The notes under the pieces: generated by a model
The model's database searches: none
What the model saw: the letters and a program-made list of their open reading frames with translations, nothing else
Told to the model about the DNA's origin: nothing
Position numbers and translations under genes: made by a program
In this document: one piece after another, positions 44,596 to 54,377 of the stretch
Numbering within the stretch: the first letter of the stretch is position 1
Layout: each line of letters begins with the position of its first letter
DNA from: Lineus longissimus
Lineage: Eukaryota > Nemertea > Pilidiophora > Heteronemertea > Lineidae
NCBI RefSeq assembly: GCF_910592395.1
Contig: NC_088321.1
Location: 7,008,001-7,072,000, forward strand
DNA length: 64,000 nt
Direction of reading: 5' to 3'

Positions 44596-47194
44596 AGTCT
44601 TACAGAATTCTTTATTGATACGTTATTCATTTTTACACATGTACAAGTCATGTACATTCTTCAAGAATCTTGAAAAAATCTGAACTAAATAATCTTACAA
44701 GAATCTTGTAACCCATGTACATGTTCATGTACACAGAAACGAATACGATCTTCATTAAGAATCTTTTAAAAAGAATCGTATCTGGATTTTTGACATGGAC
44801 ACTTACACTGTTGAAATATTTCAAAATCGTTCTTTTCTGAAAGCATGTACTCAGACAAAAGTGTCTAGTGTTGGCATTACAAAAATCTAAACGGACCATT
44901 ATAGGTTACAGAACCCCAATATCCCCAATCCTCGAAAATCCAGAGTCAGTTGTATCCTCCTCCCCTCAGGCACAAGTTACTGACACTGGAATAAATCGAT
45001 TGTATTCGCGGGAAGAGGCGGACAAATCTGCTCCGCGCAAGGAAAATGGCTCCTACATCATTCCTAGAAACTCAGTTACTATTGAAAACAATCGCCGTCT
45101 CTAAAACGCGCTCTTAATCATTGGCTGAAATTTCAAAAGCATGGGACGCACGTGCGGAATTTCTTGATCTTACATGATCTAATAGACAATTGCAACCTCT
45201 CTCGCCTTCGATAAAAGAACTACATGTATATGACTTCTTGAGTAACTAAACAGCAGTTGGTATTCACTGTGTTCATTTGAAATGTGGTTTTGAGACACGG
45301 ATGGTACACATTTATCATCGAACGGCGGGTGTGTTGTGATATCAGTAAACAGCCGGCAATTCCGCTGGAAGCTTTTTTTCAGGGCATAAGCTCGGTCGAT
45401 AGGGCCGAGTGTTGGCCTGAGTTTCAGGATGTTGAACCCCGGGCTCCTGGACCAAAATTCACTAAATTTGTAATTAAAATGTGTGTAAAAGGATTGTTTT
45501 ACAATTTTCACATAAATGCATGATTCTTGAATGACATAAAAGGTAATGATAATCTATTCTCTCTTATTGCTGTCTAGCTTGGATGACGTTGCTGCCCTTT
45601 GGCCCTGCTTTGGTCTAAAGTTGATAGAACCACCCCTCCCATTTTCTTGTAATGTTGCCCTATTCATTCTGGGTCACCCTGTAACGACCTCTACCATCAG
45701 TCAAACAGAGTGCGCGCATCGTCAGCTATCATCACCGCTATCAGATTCACTTTCCAAGTCATTATGACACACAAGGCCTTAGTCAGTAATTTTTTCCGAC
45801 CTGAGTTGAAACGTCAAGGTTTTCTTGGTCATTTGACCGAAAATTGTAGTCAAATCGGTTCAGAATTGACTGGACTACGTGGGAATGATTCCGCGCAGGA
45901 TACACCACAAACAATAAATAAGTGAATATCCACAAACAATATATGATAATTATCGTGATTATCGTGGGCAGCTAAAAAAATATGTTTTGTACAAGTCCCA
46001 AAAAATCAGTGCGATATACTTTTCTTGAAACCCATTATATCCTATTGAAGTGAATTCTGCTGTAATTGATGCAGCTACACGTCGCACATGTTGGTAATAA
46101 TTTTTGATTTTGAAGATTTTTGTCATTCAATACATGTTATCAACTAATTAGCCTATACTTTTACTGTCCATCTTCTTCTGAATTGGGTCATCTAGTTGAA
46201 AATAAAAAAATCTGCGTTCATACGAACAAGCGCGAGGATGTAAAGAACATAGTATTATTGAGTACATGTATATCGCTTTTCAAAAATCCATAAAAGTTTA
46301 TAAAAGAAAGAAAAAAATGCCTCGCGTTTTAAAAAACTATTTCTCCGCGGCGGTTGGTTGATCATTGGCAACACGTGACCCCTCGACTCTATTTGGACTT
46401 AAAGTGATACTATGATGTGATTTACAACTTTGCGGAAATACGTCCGTTTTTAATTGTTGATCGCAAATGTAAAGCTCAAATTTTCCATTTTTGATTAGAT
46501 TTATTATAAAATAGCTGTTTTAATCGCGTCAGACTGGCCAACTGCCGAAGACGTTTTGAAAAACCCGCACTAAGTCACGTGACCTCATGACGTCACAACA
46601 TGAACAAGTCAGACGTCATTATTTTCCTATTCACTCTAGGAAGAAGCTATATCCGCAGTAGTTCGCGTACGCTCAGGAAAATCTAATGAATATTAAATGA
46701 GGTCTAAAAATTGTTTTTGGAATACCATTTTTATGACGTCAGTGATGGAATTTCCTGGTTGGACTTAGGAAATTTGTGATGAAATGACTAGGACTGTGGA
46801 CTTGGGGGTATTCTGTGGCCGTGTTAGCCCCTGGTTTAATTTACTAGGAACAGAACCTGAAGCGGTCGAATATAATGGTCGCTCCCCCATTGCGCTTGTT
46901 GCGTTGCGTTGCTTACTTTGCGCAAAGTCCAGTAAGCCTTTCATCAAATGCAAAATGGCCAAGCGTGAGATGTTATGTCTGGTACTCTCATCAGTGAGTG
47001 AAAGTTGATTACTTAGCGACAGTGAACATGGCCAAGCTTGGAGATTTGGGAATTCAAGACAACAGTGCAGTGCAGACCATTTATTTACACAAGAAAAATA
47101 TAATTTAGAAAATTTCAAAAATAGCACATAACAGCTTATCTGCGGCATTGTAATACATATTATATTCAACATTTACGATATTACCATGCACTAG
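44596..47194. other. Intergenic sequence without recognised gene
   Basis: No exon with family resemblance on either strand. Upstream exons of the minus-strand cassette gene could lie here, but none stands out. ORFs at 44868-45104, 45179-45511, 45546-45925 and 46765-47172 lack support. Confidence 0.4.
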
Positions 47195-47327
47195 GGAGGA
47201 AAGAAAGGAAAGAATTTGAATTATGTCAAGAAGTTTTATTTAGCGTATTTTATTAAAATAGGTATTAGGGTATTTTATCAAAATACGCAAAATAGAACTT
47301 CTTGACATGATTCTAGTTCTTTCCTCC
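47195..47327. repeat. Long hairpin (~58-bp arms, ~8-nt loop)
   Basis: GGAGGAAAGAA..ATGTCAAGAAGTT and GCGTATTTTATTAAAATA pair with TATTTTATCAAAATACGC.. AACTTCTTGACAT..TTCTTTCCTCC. A few mismatches and short indels. It could be a MITE or the source of a hairpin RNA. Confidence 0.75.
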
Positions 47328-48622
47328 TTTTCGACTGTTTCGATCGGCGTGGCATAGCGGTCGCGGGTATCGAAAACAACTCATTTTAAGCTATGGAATG
47401 GAGAACTTTTGTTTTTGTAAAATTGGATGAAATTCGAAGCAACCTAATGTGTATGCTATGTTGTATGTGTAAAGTGTGTAGTAAATATCTAACTGTCACT
47501 GGCTCATCCATTGTGAATCTCAATTCAATGAGTTACTATAGAGTACAAAATGAATTATAATGATTCATTAGCCCAGCGCCTGATCCATACAAAACCTCCA
47601 GAAAGCTCACCACTTGTCGCAGTAGTTGATAGGGTGAGGGACGAGGCCGGTCCACTGCGTCCGGACTGTAAGTATATTATGCTCGGGTTGCTCAGGAAGG
47701 GCTCACTGGGGCAGATCTCTTTGCTTTTGCTTTCGGCATGGTCCAGCTGTGTTTCCAACAGTTGAAATGGCTGAAACCTCGTGTATAGATGAATATAACG
47801 GTAAATGACTGCACCCTCTCTTCCACCAGGTCTGCTGACTGAGCATGCACAGAGGGTAAAACCGTCGTGGCGCACTGAATAACCACAGGTAGCCCATAAG
47901 TTTTATTTTTGATTAATTCCTTTCCGTAACAAAAACAAGAAGAATTCACACCAAGGAGTCCAAAATATACCACGGGATAGAATAATTCCGAACACTTACA
48001 ACTCATTGACCGATTTAAAGGGAAAAGGTACGAGCCAATATGCATCGTAGTCAGGCGGGGGGGGGGGGGGGGGGGGGCAAGATGCATGTATAGGCCAAAG
48101 GAGACAAGGGGGTAATAGATAGTGTCCAAGCGTAGGTGTAAAAAGTAGTATGATGATTATGACCTATAGTGCGACATGAAACCAAGGTAACGGTTCAGTT
48201 AAATTGTTGCATCAACTTTTGTTCAGTAATTCTCTTTTGTGTAGTGTCAGTATTATAAAGTGATCCTTTGAGAACAGAGACTTTCATGTCATCAAGAGAA
48301 GGCCCAGGTTTATTTAAATGTCCACCGATAGGAAGAAGTGTTTTGCGCCTGATGGATTGTGCATGAGCACAATGGCCAAATGAGGGTTTAGGCCAAATGG
48401 AGTGGGACTGAGCCCTGTTTGTTGGGTCTGAGCCCTATATGCAATATGTCCGAGCACAAAATGTGGGGGGAACTGGAATGCACAGATGGCTATTGTACAA
48501 AAAATTTTTTTTGAATGTATCCACCATCAAGAGAAAAGGTAAAAAAATCTGAAAATATCGCATGCCGACCACCAGTTATTGCTTTGTTATTGTAATTCAC
48601 GTCATTCCCGCCAGTGCCCATA
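47328..48622. other. Intergenic sequence with a ~20-bp poly-G run
   Basis: The poly-G tract is at about 48057-48077. No gene-like signal otherwise. The Pro-rich minus frame at 47692-48129 is a by-product of the poly-G. Confidence 0.45.
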
Positions 48623-49285
48623 TATGGGCGGTTATTACCGCAAATAAAGACAAACCAAAGCAAAGACACTTGTGTAGCATATCAAGGACACGTAGATTGA
48701 TACTCCTATGTGTGCCACATCAAAGACATCTAACGATGCGAAGTCAACAGACGGCACCACCGTCTTGGGAAAAGTAAAAACGACATCGACAACTTCAGGT
48801 TTTTGTTGATATAAGCGACTAGCGGGAAAATGCACATGTGTTGTTATGTCACTATTGCATCTATTCGTAGAAGACTGTCGTATTTTGAGATCCCCTTTCT
48901 TTTCAACATCATCGATCATACTAGTATATCATAACCATGGATAGAGATAAGTTAGAAAACTGTGTCAACCTCCTTCAACTTTTTACTTTTCCCAAGACGG
49001 TGGCGCCGTCTGTTGACTTCGCATCGTTATCTTTGACGTGGTGTATGGTCCAGAGAGGTATTGCCTTCATGTCTTATCTGTGCTGTGTATGGCTCATGAA
49101 AACAACTGTCCATCCCAGAGAGGTTGCGGTCTAGTTTTATCTATGCTGTATCAAACAAAAACAAAACATGCATTCCAGATGTCTTTGATGTGGCACACAT
49201 AGGAGTATCAATCTACGTGTCCTTGATATGCTACACAAGTGTCTTTGCTTTGGTTTGTCTTTATTTGCGGTAATAACCGCCCATA
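48623..49285. mobile_element. Foldback element with >100-bp arms
   Basis: The left arm 48623-48780 (TATGGGCGGTTATTACCGCA.. to GTCTTGGGAAAAGTAAAA) is matched in inverse orientation by two blocks, 48976-49032 and 49177-49285. A 144-bp insertion or duplication separates them in the right arm. Non-coding; ORFs here are arm-derived. Confidence 0.75.
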
Positions 49286-49475
49286 CCCATAGCTGTTCGG
49301 ATATTATTTTGTGGTCACTTGCGGCACTTGTGGTCAATTGCAACCAGGGCAATGGGCCTATCTATGATTGACCGACCATGAAAGCCGAAAACGGCATTGA
49401 AATAAATTTTTGAAAAGAGCACACCTGCGCGACAAAATGAATTAAATCTGCATGTAAATCAGTGGTTGAGAGCAT

Positions 49476-51307
49476 GGGACCGAACAAACGAGTGGCATTT
49501 TCATTCCAAGTGAGGCATTTTCTGTCGTCCTCTAACAGAAACAAAAGAAATTTGAAGTTTATCCCCTTCGACCAGAAAAGAGCTCCAGGAATGATGGGAC
49601 CGCACATCCCGGAAAGGACCAAACATCCAAGCAATGGCGGACGAACATCATTTTGATAATTTTTTTTGTATTTGTCCATCACACAAGGTCAAAGTCGTCT
49701 TAGAGAACGTTATTCACAAAACTGGCTCCATCAAGCAAAGCACTACTCATTGAGCAATATGATAATGCCAATTATGTTACGTATATACATCCCAGAAATC
49801 GGGAATTTCAACAGTTTTCTCGGCCTCAAAATCTTTTATCGAGGGTATATATTCAAGTGTGATGAACAGCGATCCTAATTTATTTGACGTAGTCAAAACG
49901 ATTACTTAGACGCTATCTTTCCGAATTGTCCAGTGTATCACACTCAGTAGCCCTGCTGGCACGGCATGATATTTTGCCAAAATACATCATAGGTTCGACA
50001 TCATTTGGAATCCTTTTTTTAATTCATTTTTTCACATAGGTCTAAATTATTATTTTACCCATTTTTATTTTGAATTGTTCAATTTGGCTATGATCTTTTT
50101 TATACAAGTGCACTGGATTATTTTGAAATCGAAAAAATAATTACCATCTTAATCGAAAATACTGTCAACTGGATTCGTTAAGCAGCTAGGTAGGCAAGAT
50201 AAAGTTATCCAAAGATAAAGTCATCAAAACTAATCACGCTTCTCTTGTACGGGGGATGTATTAAGTGATGAATCAAAATGACCTTGTGGCGCCCTTATAC
50301 TATAAGTCACCAAAAAGATGGCTAATTTAACCTCCCTCTCCTGCCTATTGTCCCCTTAAACCCAGGGGGAGTCCAGTCCAGCGATATAGATGATAAGAAA
50401 TCCATTGGCAACACAGGCGCAGAGAGCAGATGGTTTTACCAATGAATTTGTTGATTCATCTATTCATGAAATTAAAGAGATCTTTTCGGACAGTTTCTAA
50501 AGTTATGATGACCAAACTGTTCTAAAAAGTGCCTAAAATGCGTTTTAGTATAATTCTGCTAATAGCCCCCGAAAATGGTAAGAATAGACATGGATGAAGT
50601 TTGAAACAAGAGCATTAAGGAGCCTATTAACTAAAAGGCTAGGGGTTTTTTTTGGGGGGGGGGGACGTCACATTACATTCGATTTATCTAAAAATGAAAA
50701 TAGATTGGTCAGGATAGACTTGAACCCATGACTTTGGAACCTTTCGACATCGGGTGAAAGAATCACTGTTGGCAGTGTGACCGCCTAGGCAAACGAGTAA
50801 CTTCGTCAGAAGGTCATCACAAGTCGTCATTAAACAGCATTAGTTGACATAATTTCGCTGTTCGTCACACTTGAATACCCTCGATATTTTGAGGCCGACC
50901 ATCGGGAATGGGCACATCAGATTACATCATATAACCCATTCCCAAAAGCAATTTCGGGCGGATCTTATCCACATAAATGGGTAATCCCACAACCCACCAT
51001 AGGCTAGCCTGCCCATCGGGAATGGGCACATAAGATTACCCACGATGGGTACATCATATAACCCATTCTCATAAGCATTTTCGGGCGGATATTACCCATC
51101 GGTTTTTACAGTGAATGCTTGGATGTTAAATCCGCGGATTCCGGGATATTTTGTCCCATTCCAGGATGTGCGGTCTCATCATTCCTGGAGCTCTTTGCTG
51201 TTCGAAGGGGATAAAACTTCAAATTTATTTTCTTTCCGTTAGCAGACGACAGAAAAATGCCTCTCTTCGACTGAAAAAGCCTCGTTTTTTGTGGAATGTT
51301 CGGTCCC
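49476..51307. mobile_element. ~1.8-kb foldback/TIR element
   Basis: The outer arms 49476-~49640 (GGGACCGAACA.. CTGTCGTC.. ATCCCCTTCGA.. AGGAATGATG..) and ~51113-51307 are inverted copies. Inner arms also match: about 49823-49875 (CTCGGCCTCAAAAT.. TCAAGTGTGATGAACAGCGA) against about 50850-50903. The right arm carries a duplicated ~100-bp block (GGGAATGGGCACAT..TTTCGGGCGGAT). No transposase; non-autonomous. Confidence 0.65.
50700..50808 (-). mobile_element. tRNA-derived SINE head, minus strand
   Basis: On the minus strand GCCTAGGCGGTCACACTGCC (A-box region) is followed about 45 bases on by the B-box-like GGGTTCAAGTCTATCC. The wide spacing suggests a tRNA with a long variable arm. It lies inside the foldback element 49476-51307. 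Confidence 0.55.
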
Positions 51308-51359
51308 AACCCCCAACCCCTGTAAATGGCGTTAATTAAGCATTATTTCAGAGGACTGC

Positions 51360-51539
51360 TGTATTGTATTTAGCATCTACCGCAACTGTATGGGTTTTAG
51401 TGCCTAGTTTCATGAGAAGTAATAAGAGAGAAGTACCACGAGTTTCGTCTTCGGTTTTATTCTGTGGAATCCGTCCTAAAAACCACCCCGCATATCAGGG
51501 ATACGAGGCCCGGGGTATAATCCCCGCTCTGATAATGCA
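51360..51539 (+). repeat. 5' LTR (180 bp)
   Basis: Starts TGTATTGTATTTAGC and ends CTCTGATAATGCA. Preceded by the target duplication ACTGC. Matches 59426-59605 throughout by eye. Confidence 0.95.
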
Positions 51540-51541
51540 TC

Positions 51542-51560
51542 TGGCGACCCCGGCAGGACC
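51542..51560 (+). promoter_or_regulatory. tRNA primer-binding site
   Basis: TGGCGACCCCGGCAGGACC starts two bases after the 5' LTR; the leading TGG pairs with a tRNA 3' CCA. The tRNA species was not resolved. Confidence 0.8.
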
Positions 51561-51767
51561 GAGCTTGTTGTACATAACGAAAATGACGTTTAATCGATAG
51601 AAAATCCGTTTGAAATAATGGGATTACGCGGCTGCCGCGCTCTGTACAGTGTACATGCATGCATGTTCCATGCATGTTCTAACCATAACGTCACGTATGT
51701 GTAGCATGCAAAGAAAAGACCAAGCAGAACTGAATTTGATTGTGGTGTTTATTTTTCTCGCTACTAA

Positions 51768-52373
51768 ATGAAGATTCTCATAACGGGGCACTCATTTATT
51801 AGGAGGTTCAAGGACTTCTTGATCCTTCGTGCTGGTAGTGGCCCCCACGAATGTAACTTTGCATCAGAAATAGGACTCCCGAGGGAGGAAGTATTCATTG
51901 AGGGACAAGGTGGTCTAAAGTTGGTAGAACCCTCTATCATAACTTCTGCTGTGGCTCGGAGGAGACCGGATCTAGTTATTCTTGAACTAGGAACAAACGA
52001 TTTATGTGAGGCCAGATCAGTTTCTGATGTTAATGTCCTGACCAGTAGACTGGTGAATTTGGCAAATTCGCTCCAAGTAAAGGCAGTGGTCATCTGCCTG
52101 GTTGTGAAGCGCCGTCGCCGCAGCAGGCACAAAGAAGTCTGCAGCAACTTTGAGCAGTTTAGGCAGATTTTCAATGAGAGGATAAGGAATCTAGTTGTGG
52201 ATAATCCTAGGATCAAGGCGTATAAGCATGATCGGTGTGTTTTAGTGAACCTAAATAACAATCTTACCCGCGATGATATCCACATTACTTCCCCAAGAGG
52301 ACTTGAATTTTACAACTTCAGTATACGGAAAGCTGTGAGAATTGGACTTGGGATCATTCATGCCTTGCAGTGA
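51768..52373 (+). CDS. SGNH/GDSL-like hydrolase ORF in the LTR element
   Basis: 201 codons from ATG to TGA. SGNH-family landmarks are present in order: LITGHSFIRRF near residues 4-14 (block I, Ser), LVILELGTNDL (block III, Asn), and DDIHITSPRGLEFYN near the C-terminus (block V, Asp-x-His). Such enzymes are esterases or lipases, but this one has a weak block II, so activity is uncertain. It lies between the primer-binding site and gag, about 230 bases after the LTR. This is an accessory position that standard gypsy elements lack. There is no signal peptide. It could act as an RNA-binding or membrane-related accessory factor (inference). Confidence 0.75.
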   Translation: MKILITGHSFIRRFKDFLILRAGSGPHECNFASEIGLPREEVFIEGQGGLKLVEPSIITSAVARRRPDLVILELGTNDLCEARSVSDVNVLTSRLVNLANSLQVKAVVICLVVKRRRRSRHKEVCSNFEQFRQIFNERIRNLVVDNPRIKAYKHDRCVLVNLNNNLTRDDIHITSPRGLEFYNFSIRKAVRIGLGIIHALQ

Positions 52374-53045
52374 GCTGCCCAACTGAGTGACAATAGACTA
52401 TTTTTGCTACTTGTTCGAAAATTTTGAGATATTCTGAACTTAATTTTAATTTAGTTGTTGCATGTACTTGGGTACACATTAAGGCTAGGCCTTTGAATAT
52501 ATTTCATGTCATTTTGTGCTCTTTTTTCAGGGAACTGTGAAATATTTTATTGTGAATATGTGCCCTGCATAGAAATAGGCCCAAGGCAAATGTCTATAAT
52601 TGGGTAAGAGAGTACACTAAGTTGAGTAGAAAAGTGTTGGGTTGTAATATTAACCCCTTCTAGTCCAAACTGCTGACTGTATATAAATGTTGGGTTCTTT
52701 ACAGTGCATGATTTAGGCCAACATTTACTGTTGTTTGATTCATTGGATGTCATTGTCATAATATCACACATTGTATGTAGTTGTCACCTGTACATTTTGA
52801 ATGTCATTGGTACATTACATTTTGTGCATGTTTAGTTTCAGGTTGGTGTGTATACATACAGTATGCATTTATAGTATGCACATGTTGTATGTTTGATGCA
52901 TGTTAGGTACATGATTGTGTGGTGAAAAGTCAGTGAGTGCACGATCGTCTCCACATTTTGCCTTGCTTTGTGGCATATGTGACTGAAACGTCTTGGTGTT
53001 TTTGTGCATTTTATGATTTAAATTGGTGCTGCTAACTCGGTAAAC
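52374..53045 (+). other. Untranslated spacer between the SGNH ORF and gag
   Basis: GT- and AT-rich leader with GTATGCA/TACATACAGTATG-type motifs around 52850-52890. It may hold a subgenomic promoter, splice signals or packaging sequence. No ORF of note on the + strand. Confidence 0.5.
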
Positions 53046-54377
53046 ATGAGTGATGATGAAGTCCCAGTAGAGGTCCAGGAGGGAATGCGACTCCGTAATA
53101 GAGGGCTTCCGGGGGTTGTACCTGTGGTGCCACCTAGACGACAAGCTCCCACTCCTCAACCGCGATCACGAGTAGTACAGCCAAGGCAACCTGAAACACT
53201 GTTTGGATCCATAAAAAAGAAGCTTTTCAGTGTCTTTTCTATGCTCACTCTGGGAGATGCAACATCATATGACCCAGTTGATATGGAGGAGACATTCATT
53301 CCAACTGAAAGTACAGCAGCACCGGTTACATCGACCCCGATGTCTCGGGTCCCGACTAGGGCTACATCTTACCCAGAAACACCAATGGCTGCCATCCCCT
53401 GGTCACCAGTGATTTCCAGTTACCCTAATGATGACCCTGTGACCCCAGATCCGGAAAGCTGGACAACTCCGAGAAGGAAAAGGGCAGATCTTGAAAGGCC
53501 TGTACCAGCACCGCGAACATCACCACCAGTTGTCAATCACTATAATAACTGCTCTTTTGGGTCAGGAATGACGGAGAACACCACCCGCAGAGCAAAGATA
53601 CCTGTTTTTGATGACTCCAAGATAGACGTGGAAGCCTATCTGGCAAATTTTGCAGCAATTACCAGAGGTTGGGACGAAGAGGACAAGTTGAAGGCCCTGC
53701 GAGAGAAGCTGGAGGGCAGAGCAGCAAAGGTACTATCCAACTTAGACCTTCAGGGTAAAGATGTAACCTATTCCACCCTGGTGGAAGAGCTTGAAAACCA
53801 CTATGTGGGAGAAAGATCACTATGGATGACTACATTACGTGATGCCAGGAGAGAGGAAGGCGAGTCTCTCGATGACCTTGCCTTTCGCTTGAGCCTATAC
53901 TCTAAGAGGGCACATGGGGCAATGAGGAAGGATCTTGGTCTGGAATTTTATCTTGCCCTACGAGATACGCCCCTAGGTGATAAATTGTATGCCTACAAAG
54001 ACAGGCCTCTGGATCAAATCCTTCAGCAAGCAAAATCATACGAGAACCATCTCCTGGCAACCAATCAGGCAGTCAGAAACAAGTCAACCACCTCAGTGCC
54101 AGTTGCATCTTTGGTAAGGGACCCACCTCAGGAACCTCGCGACAATAGTCAAGCTCCTGGAAGAGGTAGAGGCCGCGGACGTGGAAGAGGCCGAGGCCGG
54201 TACAACCATCAAGACCGCCGCTTTGATAGAAATGACCGACGCTGTAATATATGTAATTCTCCTGACCACTTTTGGAGAGAGTGTCCTTATGCACAGCGCC
54301 ATTTTGAGGGTCAAATGCAAGTACCAGTAGAGGGTGGTACACCAGCAGCAGCAAATCATGATCCTTTAAACCAGTAA
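53046..54377 (+). CDS. gag: Gag polyprotein with zinc knuckle
   Basis: 443 codons, ATG to TAA. A Pro-rich, basic N-terminal third is followed by a capsid-like helical region around residues 190-345 (IDVEAYLANF, WDEEDKLKALREKLEGRAAK, SLDDLAFRLSLYS) typical of gypsy Gag. An RG-rich stretch (GRGRGRGRGRGR) and a CCHC knuckle CNICNSPDHFWREC near residue 401 bind RNA. It forms the retrotransposon particle. The stop lies just after the TTTAAAC frameshift signal that gives access to pol. Confidence 0.92.
   Translation: MSDDEVPVEVQEGMRLRNRGLPGVVPVVPPRRQAPTPQPRSRVVQPRQPETLFGSIKKKLFSVFSMLTLGDATSYDPVDMEETFIPTESTAAPVTSTPMSRVPTRATSYPETPMAAIPWSPVISSYPNDDPVTPDPESWTTPRRKRADLERPVPAPRTSPPVVNHYNNCSFGSGMTENTTRRAKIPVFDDSKIDVEAYLANFAAITRGWDEEDKLKALREKLEGRAAKVLSNLDLQGKDVTYSTLVEELENHYVGERSLWMTTLRDARREEGESLDDLAFRLSLYSKRAHGAMRKDLGLEFYLALRDTPLGDKLYAYKDRPLDQILQQAKSYENHLLATNQAVRNKSTTSVPVASLVRDPPQEPRDNSQAPGRGRGRGRGRGRGRYNHQDRRFDRNDRRCNICNSPDHFWRECPYAQRHFEGQMQVPVEGGTPAAANHDPLNQ

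Noticed and set aside
47692-48129. Minus-strand ORF with poly-Pro
   Set aside because: Contains the ~20-bp poly-G run; no splice or family support.
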